Of a DNA stretch of 64,000 nt, positions 1 to 12,309 are shown one piece after another. Where the stretch lies: positions 85,733,093 to 85,797,092 of the forward strand of contig OY726560.1 of assembly GCA_963383645.1 (NCBI GenBank), written 5' to 3'. The position numbers and the translations under genes were made by a program. The notes beneath the pieces were generated by a model that was not told where the DNA came from, searched no databases, and was given only the letters and a program-made list of their open reading frames with translations. The stretch's first letter is position 1. Each line of letters starts with the position of its first letter. The stretch is from Muscardinus avellanarius (lineage: Eukaryota; Chordata; Mammalia; Rodentia; Gliridae).

Positions 1-1055
1 TGTATACTCTGGATATTAGCCCCCTATCAGAATGGTGGCTGGTAAAGATCCTTTCCCATTCTGTAGGCTTCCTCTTTAGGTTATTGATAGTTTCCTTTGA
101 TGAGAAGAAACTTTTTAGTTTGATGTTATCCCACTTGTTTATTCTTGCTTTAATTTCCTGAGCTTTGGAGGTTTTGTTGAGAAAGTTACTGCCTGTGCCA
201 ATATGTTGTAGTGTTGAACCTATGCTCTCCTCTACTAGCTTCACAGTCTCAGGTCTAATTTCTAAGTCTTTGATCCATCTTGAGTTGATTCCTGTGTTTG
301 GTGAGATATAGGGGTTTAGATTCATCTTTTTACAAATGGTTAGCCAGTTCTCCCAACACCACTTGTTGAAAAGGCTGTCTTTTCTCCAGCGTATGTGTTT
401 GGCCCCTTTGTCAAAGATTAATTGACTAAAGATGTGTGGGTTTGTTTCTGTGTCTTCTATTCTAATCCACTGGTCAGTATATCTGTTTTTGTGCCAGTAC
501 CATGCTGTTTTTACTACTATTGCTCTATAGTATAGTTTGAAGTCTGGGATTGTAATGCCTCCTGCATGTTTCTTGTTATTGAGAATTGCTTTGGCTATTC
601 TAGGTCTTTTCTTTCTCCATATGAAATTCATGATTGATTTTTCTAGGTCTCTGAAGAATGCCACTGGTATTTTAATGGGAATTGCATTGAACCTATAGAT
701 CAGTTTTGGCAGAATGGCCATTTTGATGATATTTATTCTGCCTATCCATGAGCACGGGAGATCTTTCCATCTTCCAAGGTCTTCCTCAATTTCTTTCTTT
801 AATGTTTTATAGTTTTTGTTGTAGAGGTCTTTTACATCTTGGGTTAGGTTTATTCCTAGGTATTTTATTGGTTTTGAGGTTATAGTGAATGGAATTGTTG
901 TTTTTATTTCTTTCATTGTGGATTCGTTGTTGGCATAAAGAAAAGCCACTGATTTCTTTAGGTTGATTTTATAACCTGCGACTTTGCTGAATTTGTCAAT
1001 CAGGTCCAGAAGTCTTTTGGTTGAGTTCTTTGGGTCTTCCAGATAGAGGATCATG
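1..1055 (-). mobile_element. LINE-1 ORF2 C-terminal fragment, antisense
   Basis: The minus strand reads the C-terminal third of L1 ORF2, downstream of the reverse transcriptase. The landmark is a block equivalent to '[18 protein letters not shown]', which also appears in the other L1 copies here. The element runs off the left edge of the window. On the right it stops abruptly at a TTTTG-rich run at 1056-1080. No long frame survives, so it is a dead copy. It closely matches the antisense L1 at 49.7-51.2 kb over the same segment. Confidence 0.93.
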
Positions 1056-1080
1056 TTTTGTTTTGTTTTGTTTTGTTTTT
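1056..1080. repeat. TTTTG simple repeat at L1 edge
   Basis: About five units of TTTTG lie exactly at the edge of the antisense L1 segment. A matching AAAAC run lies at 1106-1120, so the 65 bp in between are flanked by complementary simple repeats. Confidence 0.8.
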
Positions 1081-1144
1081 GACCTAGAGATAACCTGAAA
1101 GATTACAAAACAAAACAAAGTAACTTTTCTTTTTAAGATTAAGA

Positions 1145-1556
1145 AAAAAAGCAGAATGAAGAAAAGAACGAAATTCTGTCATTTGTAGGGAAATTAATGG
1201 AGCTAGAGAATGTTGTGTTAAATGAGATTAGCCAGTTTCAGAAAGGGAAGGGTCATATGTGTGAGCTAGAGAGAAACTTGGAAAAAATATTTTAAATAAG
1301 TAAGCAGAGGGACCAGTAGAATAGTGGAAGAGAATTTGGGAAGGGCAATGGAGAGGGAAGAGGAATCAGTTCAAACAATACTCTTTATGTTCGCGAAGCT
1401 ATTAATACCAATTTCATTTACCAATTATGAATGGGGACAGGGAGCAGGGTGGAATCCAGAGAGAAATACCCTGAGTACTGTGTGCAAGGATGTTTCTATT
1501 GCACTAAACCTTAGTATAATATGTTGCTACAATGCACCAATAAAAGTATATTAAGA
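1145..1556 (+). mobile_element. LINE-1 3'UTR, sense
   Basis: Sense L1 tail. It starts in the block 'aaattctgtcatttgtag' and 'gagctagagaatgttgtgtt' and ends in the diagnostic 'aatgcaccaataaaagtata', followed by an A-rich stretch. It has the opposite orientation to the L1 at 1-1055, so the two may be one 5'-inverted insertion or two separate copies. Confidence 0.85.
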
Positions 1557-1626
1557 ATATTTAAAAAGAAACAAAAGATGAAAATATTTGTTTGACTTGC
1601 TCTCATTTAATTATGACCATAGAGCT

Positions 1627-1712
1627 GGGAATGTAGCTCAGTGGTGGAACACTTGACTATAATAGTGATAGCCTGAGTTTGATCCCCTTACTCTGCAAAA
1701 AAGAAAACAAAA
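1627..1712 (+). mobile_element. ID-type SINE (tRNA-like), sense
   Basis: A monomeric ID element. It has an A-box-like 'tgtagctcagtggtgg', a B-box-like 'gagtttgatcccc' and an A-rich tail. ID elements are rodent SINEs ultimately derived from a tRNA-Ala/BC1-type RNA and mobilised by L1. The promoter boxes are mutated, and this is not a working tRNA gene because there is no foldable anticodon arm. Confidence 0.85.
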
Positions 1713-2039
1713 TTATTCGCAGAGTTAAGAGTAAAACCTTGATTCCCCAATTCAAAGTCTTTTTTTTTTTCTTTTCTTACCCTGTCATGTAATCTCACAA
1801 CTAGTTTTTTTCCTGTTTCCTTCTAGAAGTCTTTCTTTTACCTGTGGTAAATATGGGAGAACTTCTTTTGCTGGGTTACACTAACAAGTTACAAATGCAA
1901 CAATCTTGAGATTTTAACATCAATTCTAGCTAATTTTCAGTATCAGCTATTCAACAGATCAAAGTCTCTGCATAATATTGCAAAATATCATCAATGCAAT
2001 TATATCATATTTGCAAGAATTTATTAACAGAAAGAACTC

Positions 2040-2312
2040 TAGACAAAGAAGTGGAAACCATAGATGAGCAAATAAGGTGACCTAACTAAGGGGAATGGAA
2101 GGGGAAAGAGGGAAATTCCCTAATGTGCATGATGTACATCCACAAGTATATTAAAGTCAATCACTAAGCCAAACATGAGAAGGAGGTGGGTGGGAGGGAA
2201 TTGAGGAAAGGCTAAATGAGTTATGTGTGCATGTATGACACTGCCATCCTGTACCCCCATACCATCTTGTACCCCCATTAATATTTATGACTACAAGATC
2301 CCAATAAAAAAA
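2040..2312 (+). mobile_element. LINE-1 3' end, degraded, sense
   Basis: A purine-rich stretch is followed by 'aatgagttatgtgtgcatg', 'accatcttgtaccccca' and 'atcccaataaaaaaag'. This is the L1 3'UTR layout seen elsewhere in the window. Internal divergence is high and the 5' limit is uncertain. Confidence 0.6.
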
Positions 2313-4439
2313 GCAAACCAAGTACTTACTTCTTTTAGCATATTCTGTAACTGGCATATTTGTGTGTGCCTATGTTGTATTTTCATAGAGCATAAACCAT
2401 TTCCTTGAATATCAAGCTAAAAATGATTGGCTCTTAAATTTATTTCAGAAATAAAAATTATATTTAATGCAAGTGGTATATCTCTTAAGACAAAGGATGT
2501 GCTAAGACACCATGCCATTCAATTAAATAAAACTTCTTTCAAATCAAACAAATTTACAGAGTCAGGAGATGCATATTTTCTACTGAGATTTATGAGACCA
2601 TCTGCTCTTGTAATTTCCAGCTGCATACTTCACATTAAGTTCTTTAAAAAGCATTCAGTTATTGTAAATACAGTCTATTTTATGTCCAAATGTAAATATA
2701 TTTAGGTTTACTCATGACTTTCTTTTAAATAAAGTGTGCTTATGTTTGTAAGCTAATAAAATTTTAATTTAAGAGACTAATTTTATTACTATAATAGTTT
2801 ATGATGTGGCTATTTCATAATAATATGCCTTCAGAGTTACTAAAGAAAGAATATTTCAATAATTCCTATAAAGCTTTAATGAGCCAATTAAGTTTTACTC
2901 AGGTTTGTCTTTGAAAGTCGCTACTATTTTTAATAGGATATCAAAAGGACACCTCTCTTTGATTTTTCTAGTACATAATAAGAAAATATTGTCGAAGTCA
3001 AGGTGAGAACGAACATTACAGAAGGAGAAAGGGCACTAGGGAGCTCTGAAATGATACAGTTAATGACTCAAATTCTACTAATAATATTGCTTTCCATAGA
3101 GTATAAAACATTCTCTTGAAAATATGCTTCTCATAAGTCTGGGGATAAGATCACTCAAATACACCATTCTCCACTTATTTACAACCAATGATATCTCAGA
3201 GGGAAAGTTGTCCTATCCTAGAAGTAGGTAACTCATAAGCCAGATTTACTTAAGGGTTTAAGTTAGAAAATGGCCTTAAAATGAGAAGTTATTTTTCACA
3301 GCAAATATGTGCCTTTTAGTGCTACTTTAAAACATTTAAATTTATCAAGTTTAGAATTATCAATATTGTCTAATTAACAGCATTAACAATTAAAATTTAG
3401 CTTCTAATATACTCCTGTTCTTCCAGTCAACATTCTGGCATCTATAATCTAAAAGGTTGACCATGTAATTTAGAGGAAAAAAGATTCTTTTTATGGTTTT
3501 GAGCTCAGGCTGTGTGAGACTTGGAACTGTAGATCTCAGAGCATGGAGGTGAAAGACTAAGAGAAAGAGAAGACATGGATTCATATCACCAAGGCCAAAA
3601 GCAAGAGGGAAAAGAGGAACCACATATAATCTTCAAAGTCCCACCCCAGGGATCTACCTGCTTCAGCCACACCTTAGATAAATTTATTACAGTGGATTTA
3701 TCCACTGCTGGGATTACAATCCTCATGACTCTATTATATCAGCTCCAAACATTAGCAAATGAGTTCTTTAGGGATTGTTTTATATCTAACTATAATACCT
3801 ATGAAATGTAAATTATACAGTAAGAATAGGATAGATGTCCTTAAAATTGTTATGAGGAACCAAAAATGCAGAAACTGAAGGAAACATTAAAGTGCCATAA
3901 TTACAAATTAAGAAACACTATAGAGCCTTAAATGTATTAGATGTAGCTGAAATTTGTAGGCATTAAGAGAATTATTAAATCTTAAAGATTCTTACATGCC
4001 TATAAAGGCAACATTAAACATTACACCATTGACATGAGAAATACACAAGTAAACTATTGACAGTGATCAAATATGAAACATCAGCCAAAGTTAATTGCAT
4101 GTACTTACAGAAACAGGAGTGGACATTCCACACAATATTAAGTAAAGTTGAATTAAAGTAAAGAGTTCAAGGAGTTAACTGAGACAAGAAAGTTTGTCTA
4201 ATCTCATTTTGAACTAGCTGATGTTAATCTATTCAGTGAACCATAAAAAGAAATTATTTGAATAATGTTAATAAGACCCATTTATAAAAGATATATCCAA
4301 CATTGCATGCTAAAAATTAAAATTAACTTTATCTTCAAAGATTCATGGAGGAATTGAAGAAACCTTTTCTCAAACTTTCCTCCAAATCAATTGTCATTTT
4401 TATTTAACTCATTTGTGTTTTTTTTTTTAAAGCAAACAC
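2313..4439. other. Unassigned AT-rich sequence
   Basis: About 2.1 kb where I recognise no gene, SINE or L1. Short open frames at 2427-2705 (92 codons) and 3575-3811 (78 codons) lack recognisable domains, codon structure or a plausible exon context. Confidence 0.6.
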
Positions 4440-4619
4440 GAGGTGCTCGCATAGTTTTTATCTCAAGTGTCCCCAAAGCTCTTTGGGATTGACTCCTAGT
4501 ACAGTGAGTGCTCTTGGGATGTTGTGGAGACATTAGGAGGTGGGGGATGGTGGGAGGTTTTCAGGTCTTCATTTGATTATTTCAGGAGTTTTTATGGTGA
4601 TAAAAAGCTGACTAACACA
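4440..4619 (+). mobile_element. ERVL-MaLR LTR remnant (3' part)
   Basis: MLT1/ORR1-like LTR text is readable: 'gtccccaaagctc', 'gggattgactcctagt', 'gacattaggaggtggggg', and a 3' end 'gctgactaacaca'. The central part is shortened. MaLR LTRs end in a similar 'gactaacac(a)' immediately before a TTGGTACC-type primer-binding site, and that is what follows here. Confidence 0.75.
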
Positions 4620-5330
4620 AAATTGGTACAGAGAAGTGTGAGAATTGCTCTGACTGCACCTGAAAACATGGAAAAGAGCCTTTTAAACTGGTTTATAGAA
4701 GAAGTTTGTAAAGTCTGGAGATACAAGCTGGAAAAACCTAGAATTGTGTAAATTTAACAGGTGATTCTGGTTAGGGATCAGAAGATCAAAATGTTGACGG
4801 GATGCTGGACAGTGAAGGTGATGCTATGAGGTTTTATATAGAAATGGAAATTCTATTAGGGATTAGATTAGAAGCTACACTTTCTCTACAATGACAAAGA
4901 GTTTGGATGACTGATTCTATATAAAGCCAAGCTTAAAGGACTAGTTCATCTGGTAGAGGAAACGTCCAGCTAATGGCATCCAGGCAATGCACTGCCAAAT
5001 TTACGGTGAGTTTCAGGAGCAAAGAGGAGCACAGCAGAAAAGTTTGTAAAATATGTACTAAGTGTGCATTCTATGCCATGCTGAGGATACATTTAGCAGG
5101 ACAGAGGCTTCTTCTCGGCATATTCTCAGACAATGGAAATCAGTGAGATGAACAAAGCACCATGCTGAGAAGAGAGCCATGGGTTTCTACCTGCATGCTC
5201 ACCAGGTCAGGAAGGCTGCCTGGAGGAGACGGGCATGAGCCTGTGTGCTTGCTACAGTGAGGGAACTGTGTGTGAGGGTAAAGTGAGTCAAGTGGAAGCG
5301 GAAGCAATAGCCAGGCATTGTGCACTAGGG
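4620..5330 (+). mobile_element. MaLR internal remnant with primer-binding site
   Basis: Directly after the LTR, 'ttggtacagagaagtg' (4623-4638) resembles the MaLR/ERVL primer-binding site (TTGGTACC...). The following 0.7 kb resembles MaLR internal sequence but holds no intact frame. The 75-codon frame at 4524-4751 spans the LTR/internal junction and is not a gene. The 3' limit is a guess. Confidence 0.55.
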
Positions 5331-5508
5331 AGAAACAAAGCTGTAGGGTGAGAAATGCTGTGTAAGGAAACAGAGGAACTCCCTGCTTAATTCAGTGAGA
5401 ACTTAGGTCACCACCGACAGATCAAAAACATATGTAGGGTGGGGTCAGTCAGAACTGCTCTGAACAGAGAGATTCTCATTCTTTCTCCCCCCCCCACACA
5501 CATACAGT

Positions 5509-5511
<3 letters not shown>

Positions 5512-5548
<37 letters not shown>
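5512..5548. repeat. (CA)n microsatellite
   Basis: About 18 uninterrupted CA units, preceded by a run of C. It creates a false histidine/threonine-repeat open frame. Confidence 0.98.
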
Positions 5549-5550
<2 letters not shown>

Positions 5551-6140
5551 TACTCTCAATAATAGTATGTTATTCTTCTTGGAAACAAGGACTGTGGCTG
5601 TTTCTTCATCCAAATCTGCTACAGGTATCTTTAAAGACAGTATCTATAGTATTTCATCCTCCAAGTCATACATTGGCCACAAAGTTAGCTGTACTTTTGA
5701 AGCAACTTCAACTTAATGCCATCTTCTTTTACCTTTGATCTTAGACCCAGCCATGTATCCATTTTGTTAACAAGTAGTGTCATTATTTATTCCCAAGTAG
5801 CATGGAACAGAAATTTAGGAGTTCATTTTATTACTTGTATTTTTCTGGTTCTGTGCTGCAGTGTAAGTCCTAAGAAGTTGAACTTTTGAGTACAAATGTC
5901 TATATTCTGATCTTTTCTCTTCTGTTAAAAAGCCATAGAACTTTGGGTAAGGTAGTATAATCTCTGTACCTTTGCTTTTCAAAGTAGAGATAATTATGTA
6001 TGCCATGGATTATCATATGGTTTCAAATAGATAACTCATATCAAGACTGAGAATAGAGTTTGAACAAATTAACATGTATATGTACACATAGAAATATATT
6101 GTATGTACTCATCTGAAATATATATGAAAAAAATGGGTCA
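5549..6140. other. Unassigned AT-rich sequence
   Basis: No gene or repeat family recognised between the CA repeat and the next L1. Confidence 0.55.
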
Positions 6141-7279
6141 CAGAAAAAATAAGGAGTAAAATAAAAATAGAGATACAACATGTTAAAAAAAAACTCTGGG
6201 ACACTTTGAAGGTATTATTAAGAGAAAAATTCATAACACTGAATGCCCACATAAGAAGAAGAACAGAAAATCACCAAATAAATAACCTAATAAAAATTTT
6301 TAAAAATAATCTATGACATACTTTAATGCCTTTGAAAAACAGAAGCAATCTAGCCCCAAAGCCAGTAGAAGACAGAAAATTATTAAAATTAAAGCAGAAG
6401 TCAACAAAGTAAAGAATAAAAATACAGAAAATCAACAAAATCACAAGCTGGTTTCTCAAAAAAATTAACAAAATAGATAAACCATTAGCCAACTTAACAA
6501 CAACAATAACAACAACAACAACAAAAGTATCAACCCAAATTACAAGGTAAGAGATAAAAAAAAGAGATATTACCACTCACAGTGTAGAAATCCAGAGGAT
6601 TATTGGAAACTACTTTGAAAAAAACTATACTCCAAAACTTGAATGTTTGGATGAAATTGACAGTTTTCTACATAAATACAACCTTTCTTAACTTAGTCAA
6701 GAAGATATAGAAAATTTAACCAATAGCAATCAAAGAGATTGAAATAGCAATAAAGAGTTTACTATTAAAAAAAAAGCCAAGGACCAGATGGTTTCCCAAG
6801 TGAATTTTATAAAACCTTTATAGAGGAGCTAATACCAATATTCCTCAATCTATTTTGTAAAACAGAAAGAAAGAGGACTTTCCCAAATACATTCTATGAA
6901 GCCAACATCACATTAATACCAAAACCAAAACAGCTCAAGAAAGGAAAACTACAGGCCTATATCATTGATGAACTTGGATGCAAACCTGCTCAACAAAATA
7001 GTATCTCAGCATGATTTCAAGAAAACTGTACACCATGACCAAGTAGGGTTCATGTAAGGGATACAAGGCTGTTCACCATATGAAACTCTATCCATGTAAT
7101 TCATAAAATAAACAAAACCAAAGACAAAAATCATATGATCATTTAAATAGACACTGAAAAAGTATTTGACAAAATCCAACATCCATTTATGATAAAAGCA
7201 CTGCAGAGACTTGAAATAGAAGAAACATATCTCAACATCCTAAAGGCAATGTACAGTAAGCCCACAGCCAACATCATAT

Positions 7280-7441
7280 ATATATATATATTTTTTTTTT
7301 TTGGCGGTATTGGGGTTCCTGGAAGCCCTTCTACCTCTGGGCTACACTCCAAGACCTATTTTTTTTTTGAAACAGGGTCTCTTGAGCCAGTGCAGCTGGC
7401 TTTTAACCTGCGCGATCCTCCTGTCTCCACCTCCTAAGCGA
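7280..7441 (-). mobile_element. B1-ID dimer SINE (type B), antisense, inside L1
   Basis: Antisense type-B dimer with the marks 'ggttcctggaagcccttcta' and 'cgcgatcctcctgtctcc'. A 12-bp target-site duplication 'ccaacatcatat' occurs at 7268-7279 and 7442-7453. The far head sequence is truncated. The tail is a T/TA-rich tract. Confidence 0.93.
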
Positions 7442-8711
7442 CCAACATCATATTAAATGTGGAAAAACTTTGAGAATTCCCCCGACAAACAGGAACAAGG
7501 CAAGGATGTTCATTATCACAACTTCTCTTCAATATAGTACTTGAGACACTAGCCAGAACAATAAGGCAAGAAAAAGAAATCAAAGGAGTACAAATAGGAA
7601 AGGAAGAACTCAAACTTTCTCTATTTGCAGATGACATGATTCTATACCTAAAAGACCCAACAAACTCAACCAAAAGATTTATAGAACTGATTAACAAATT
7701 CAGCAAAGTATCTGGATACAAAATCAATCTTAAAATAAGAAGCTTTTCTGTACACCAAGCATAAAACCAATGAAAAATTCAGAAAACACTTCCACTCAGG
7801 ATTTTGCACACAAAAATAAAATACTTAGGAATAAACTTAACCAAGGAGGTAAAAGACCTCTACAAAGAAAATTATAAAGTATTGAAAAAAATTGAAGATC
7901 TTAGAAGATGGAAAGATATTTTGCATTCATGGATAGAATAAATATCATCAAAATGGCCATATTTCCAAAAGTTATCTACAAATTCAATACAATACCCATT
8001 AAATTATGAAGGCCATTCCTTAAAGACATAGAAAACTCAATTCTTTAATTCACTCAGAACAACAAAAAACCAGAATAGCCAAAGCAGTTCTCAGCAATAA
8101 AAATCATGCAGAGAATAGCAATACCTGACTTTAAACTGTACTACAAAACCATAGTAATAAAAACAGCATGATACTGGCAGAAAAAAACAGATGTATAGAA
8201 CAATGGAGCAAAATAGAAGACTCAAAAACAAATCCACTCACTTACAGCCACTTGATGTTTGACCAAGGGACCAAAAGCATACTCTGGAAAAAAAGATAGC
8301 CTGTTTAACAAATGGTATTGGCAAAACTGGTTAACCACATGTAGAAAAATTGAAATAAACCTCACTTTTTCACCCTGCACAAGAGTCAATTCAAGATGGA
8401 TCAAAGACTTGGAAAGTAGACCAGAGATTCTGAGGCTTCTTGAAGAGGGAATAGGTCCAACACTGAAACACATAGGCACAGACAAGAACTTTCTCAACAA
8501 GACCCCACAGGCACAAGAAACTAAAAGGCAGATAAATATGTGAGACTGGATTAAACTAAAGAACTTCTGTACAGCAAAGGAAACTATCAAGAACTTTAAC
8601 TGAGAGCCAACTGAATTGGGGAAGATTTTTAATACCTACTCCTCCAATAAGGAACTAATATTTAGAATATACAGACAACTCAAGAAACTCAGCACTAAGA
8701 AAACATATAAC

Positions 8712-8918
8712 CTGCTGGGCGTAATGACGCACTCTTGTAATACCCACACTTGGGAGGTGGAGACAGGAGGATTGCGCAGGTTCGAAGCCAGCCATGCTGG
8801 CTTTAAGAGACCCTGTTTCCAAATAAAAAGTATAAAATAGGTTTGGAAGTGTAGCCCGGTGGTTGAAGGGCTTCCAGGAACCCCAATACCACCAAAAAAA
8901 AAAAAAAAGAAGAAGAAA
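8712..8918 (+). mobile_element. B1-ID dimer SINE (type B), sense, inside L1
   Basis: Full-length type-B dimer. The B1-like head carries 'ggttcgaagcc' (a good pol III B box). The ID-like tail carries 'gtagcccggtgg' and 'cttccaggaacccc', then poly(A). The target-site duplication 'aaaacatataac' is at 8700-8711 and 8919-8930. Confidence 0.95.
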
Positions 8919-8952
8919 AAAACATATAACTTAATCAAAAAATAGGCAAGTG

Positions 8953-9165
8953 ACTGGGTGTGGTGGTGCATCTTGTAATCCAAGCATTTGGGAGGCTGAG
9001 ACAGGAGAATCTGGGTTCATGGACAGACTTATTTAGGTCCTTTAGTTTGAAACAGTGAGACCCTGTTTCAAACTAAAGAATAAAAAAAGAGGGCTGAGAG
9101 TGTACCTCAGATGTTGAATGCCCCTGGGTTCCATCCTCAGTACCACTAAAAAAAAAAAAAAAAGG
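8953..9165 (+). mobile_element. B1-ID dimer SINE (type A), sense, inside L1
   Basis: Dimer with head 'ctgggtgtggtggtgca' and tail 'ggttccatcctcagtacc', then poly(A). 'aagtga' flanks both ends as a short or decayed target-site duplication. L1 text resumes right after it. Confidence 0.88.
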
Positions 9166-9721
9166 GAAAGTGAACTAATAGATACTTCCTAAAATGAGAA
9201 ATTCAAATGGCCAATAAGTGCATAAAATGCTCAACATTATTAGCAATCAGAGAGATGCAAATCAAAACTACCCTGAGATTTTACCTAACTTCAACAAACA
9301 TGGTGATCATTAAGAAAACATACAACAACAAATGCTGGCAGGGATATGGAGAAGTGGAAATGCTAATACATTGTTGGTGGGACTGCCTATTAATGTAGTA
9401 ACTTTAGAAAACTGTATGAAGGATCCTCAGAAGAATGGAAATGAACTTTGTATATGATCTAGCAATACTACTTCTGGGTATCTATCCAAAAGAATGAAAA
9501 CCAAACTACCAACTAATGCAAGTCTATCTATGTTCATAGATTCACAACTCAAAATTACCAAAATATGGAGCCAGCCAAGATGTCCATCATAAAAAGTTTT
9601 AAAAATGGTTATATAATTCATTTTATATGTTGCTGAACTTTATTTGATAATACCGTGTTAAGTATTTTTGCTTTTATATTAATGAAGGATATTTATCTTG
9701 TTAAAAAAATCACTTAATACA

Positions 9722-9935
9722 AGCTGGGCATGGTGGCACACGCTTGTAATCCCAGCATTTGGGAGGCTGAGACAGGAGGATTGTGGTTCGCAGACAGCCT
9801 CAGCTAATTAGTGAGGCCCTCTGCAATTTAGTGAGACCTGTTTCAAAATAAAGAATAAAAAATAGGGCAGGGGGTATAGGTCAGTGGTTGAATGCCCCTG
9901 GGTTTCATCTCCAGACCCACACACACACAAAAACC
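9722..9935 (+). mobile_element. B1-ID dimer SINE (type A), sense
   Basis: Near full-length. The head is 'gctgggcatggtggcacacg', the linker 'aataaagaataaaaaatagg', and the tail 'ccctgggtttcatctccag' with a CA-rich end. It lies just past the L1 remnant. Confidence 0.93.
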
Positions 9936-11458
9936 CAGTAGTACACAAAATATTACTTTTATTTTTTCAAATTTTATAATATTTGCAGTTTACTTTGTTA
10001 TTTAAAATGTCATCTAAATTTTATATTTGTTTGCTTAATATCTACTATGAGATATACTTCTCTTAATTTAATTTACATGTTATAATGTGAAGATTTGTGT
10101 TTTAATTCCTCTCCATTAGAAAGAAGTTAATTACCAACACATAAAATTGTAATAATTTCCTATCCTATAATTTATACTGCCCATGTAACATTCTGTCTTT
10201 ACTGTATAGATTGCAGATGCTCTGCAATTTGTATCATGTTTCATATTTGGGAAATCTATTTTTTACCAACATTAATTATTTTTAAAAAGCTTTATGTAAA
10301 TTAATTTTACTGTCTGGAATGATAGGTTCCAAGTGTGGGGATTACAAGCATGCACCACCATGCCTGCCTATATTCTTTATTCTGATTAAAAAATGACAAA
10401 ATTTACCATCTGAACTATTTTGAAGTGTGTGGTAAAGTATCAACATTAACTAGATACACATTTGTGTGCAATAGAGAGCTTTCCAAAACACAAGTCCTAG
10501 TTGGTAGTAAGTGTGAAAATTTGGGTGTTCTTCCCCACACTTTAAATCTTCCACCCACAGTCTTCTGCTTTTTTTTCCCTTGTGCCAAATCCTCTGCTGA
10601 GTGAAAGACACCATGCAATCAATGTTTTTGCTAAGGTTCTGAACTGCTCACTATGTGTCTTCCCCATAATTTTTCCAGATGACCTCATATCTCAACTGCT
10701 ATAATGAAAACAGATCAGACACATGCTCCACTATGCTCTGTGTCTTTGTGCACCCAGAACACTAAACCTACCAAAAGAAATATTCCCTAGCTTTTGTTCT
10801 TCCTATTACTCTCTTGTGCACACACAGTTCTCTCTGAACATTAAATAAGTAATATAGATGAAAATCTAATACTGTGTCTCATCCAATACTATTATAAATA
10901 CTTTTTGTCTCCATAGACTGCAAGAGTAGGGGATCGCCTAGATCATCCATCCCAGAATATTTGAAGAGATGTCCTGAACATTACAGCTACTCTGGCAAGA
11001 AAGATATGGGTTTAAGTAATCTAATTAGTAAGGAAGTATAGAAATATCTCATTTTTTAAAGGATACTTGGTCTAGGCTTCCAATTTTCAACTTGAGTTTT
11101 AGTAGATACTATAGTTGCCTAATCTACATACAAAAGAAACTACAGGACAAAGATCAAACAAGATGAACTTTCACATGTTGGAGTTCCATTATTATCTGGA
11201 ATGGCATATTCAAGATATGCGTAGCCATAAATTTTTCTTAGAAAAGAGATTGGATAGCATTGATGGAACTTTTGATTCTTTATATCAAATTTCAGGTGTT
11301 GATATTTTTCAAATTTATCTTGAAAATATAAAACAACATGTTGTTGTAGCAAGGTGATTTATATATAATTATATCAAATTACATCTAATTTAATGAATAT
11401 CATATTGCAAGCAAGGCTTAATTTATGACTGCAGTGAAATACTTTTTGACTTTTAGAA
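9936..11458. other. Unassigned AT-rich sequence
   Basis: Apart from the SINE fragment at 10331-10371 I recognise nothing. Overlapping open frames on both strands at 11115-11357 (70-80 codons) have no recognisable domain. Confidence 0.55.
10331..10371 (-). mobile_element. SINE head fragment, antisense
   Basis: 'aagtgtggggattacaagca' followed by 'tgcaccaccatgcctg' is the reverse complement of the B1-like head start. Only about 40 bp remain. Confidence 0.75.
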
Positions 11459-11461
11459 AAT

Positions 11462-11660
11462 TGAGGAACTGGGTGGGTGGTGCATGCCTGTCATTCCAGT
11501 ACTTGGAGGCTGAGATAGAAGGACTGTAGGTTTGAGGCTAGCCTCAACAATTTAGTGAAACTCAGCAAATTAGTGAGACCCTGTATCTCACTAAAAATCA
11601 AAATGAAGCTGAAGGTATAGCTCAGAGATAGGGCACCCCAGTATCACACACCAAGAAAAG
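11462..11660 (+). mobile_element. B1-ID SINE, diverged, sense
   Basis: Head 'ggtggtgcatgcctgtcatt', a doubled 'ttagtgaaac/ttagtgagac' linker, and an ID-like 'tatagctcagagatagg'. The tail is A-rich. It is clearly older than the type A and B copies. Confidence 0.85.
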
Positions 11661-11751
11661 AAAAAAATATATATACACAAAAAGGAATCTATATGCTAGT
11701 TTGATACATAGTTATTCTTTTTCTTAAACAAGTCTTCTATTAAGCTTGATT

Positions 11752-11905
11752 TTTATTGGCGCATTAGTTATGCATCTTAGTGGGGTACAAGATGGTAGAG
11801 GCATACATGCACACATCACTCATTTATCTTTTCTTCATTTTCACCCTATTCCCTCTCCCCTCTCTTCTTCTTATGTTTGACCTAGTGATTCACTTTTACA
11901 AAATT
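11752..11905 (-). mobile_element. LINE-1 3' end, antisense
   Basis: The reverse complement gives 'ccatcttgtaccccacta' and a pyrimidine/purine-rich 3'UTR tract, matching the L1 tail at about 2260. It could be the 3' end of the antisense L1 that occupies 12.3-16.4 kb, with the part in between lost. Confidence 0.6.
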
Positions 11906-12309
11906 TCTCCTCCCTATTTACTTGAAGCTTCTGAAAATAGAAGTTATACCTTGCAAAATGATGTGTCTAGTATTTTCCTTTCATTGCAAAGTTTTGGTAT
12001 ACTTGTACAAGTCAACCACAGAAATAAACATTACAAACTACAGCTCCATGGACATGGTAGGTTTTTAGGTTCTGTCAAGGAACTGTAGGTAGTATCTTCG
12101 TTTTCTATGGTTGCCTTCTAGATAGTGTAATTAAATCAGGTTCAAAATGCACTTGAGGGTTCTATTTTCCCAATCTCAGCTGTGAATTTATGAAGTGTAG
12201 AGGAGGTTAAGAATAGAAGTACAAAAGAAAAAAATCATCTTTTTTTTTAATTCAAAGGGAATTGCTTTAGCAAACCTTGCAAGAAGTAACAAATAGAGGC
12301 AAGAGTATG

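Larger units (their letters stand above)
6141..9640 (+). mobile_element. LINE-1 ORF2 remnant with nested SINEs, sense
   Basis: A 5'-truncated sense L1 runs from upstream of the reverse transcriptase domain into the ORF2 C-terminus. Landmarks in order are a fingers-domain text near 6580 ('agaaatccagaggattattg'), the FADD-type catalytic region at 7621-7640 ('ctatttgcagatgacatgat', reading LFADDM), and a frame at 8259-8543 encoding 'RWIKDLESRPEILRLLEE', typical of the ORF2 C-terminus. Stops and frameshifts are scattered throughout. SINEs at 7280-7441, 8712-8918 and about 8953-9165 interrupt it, so it is older than all three. The 3'UTR is missing or unrecognisable. Confidence 0.92.

Noticed and set aside
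1627..1712. tRNA gene
   Set aside because: A and B boxes are visible, but it is an ID SINE with an A-rich tail and no clover-leaf. The same holds for all ID-like segments.
5439..5738. 99-codon frame with His-Thr repeats
   Set aside because: Produced by the CA microsatellite.
8222..8590. 122-codon minus-strand frame
   Set aside because: Antisense to the L1 ORF2 C-terminal frame at 8259-8543.
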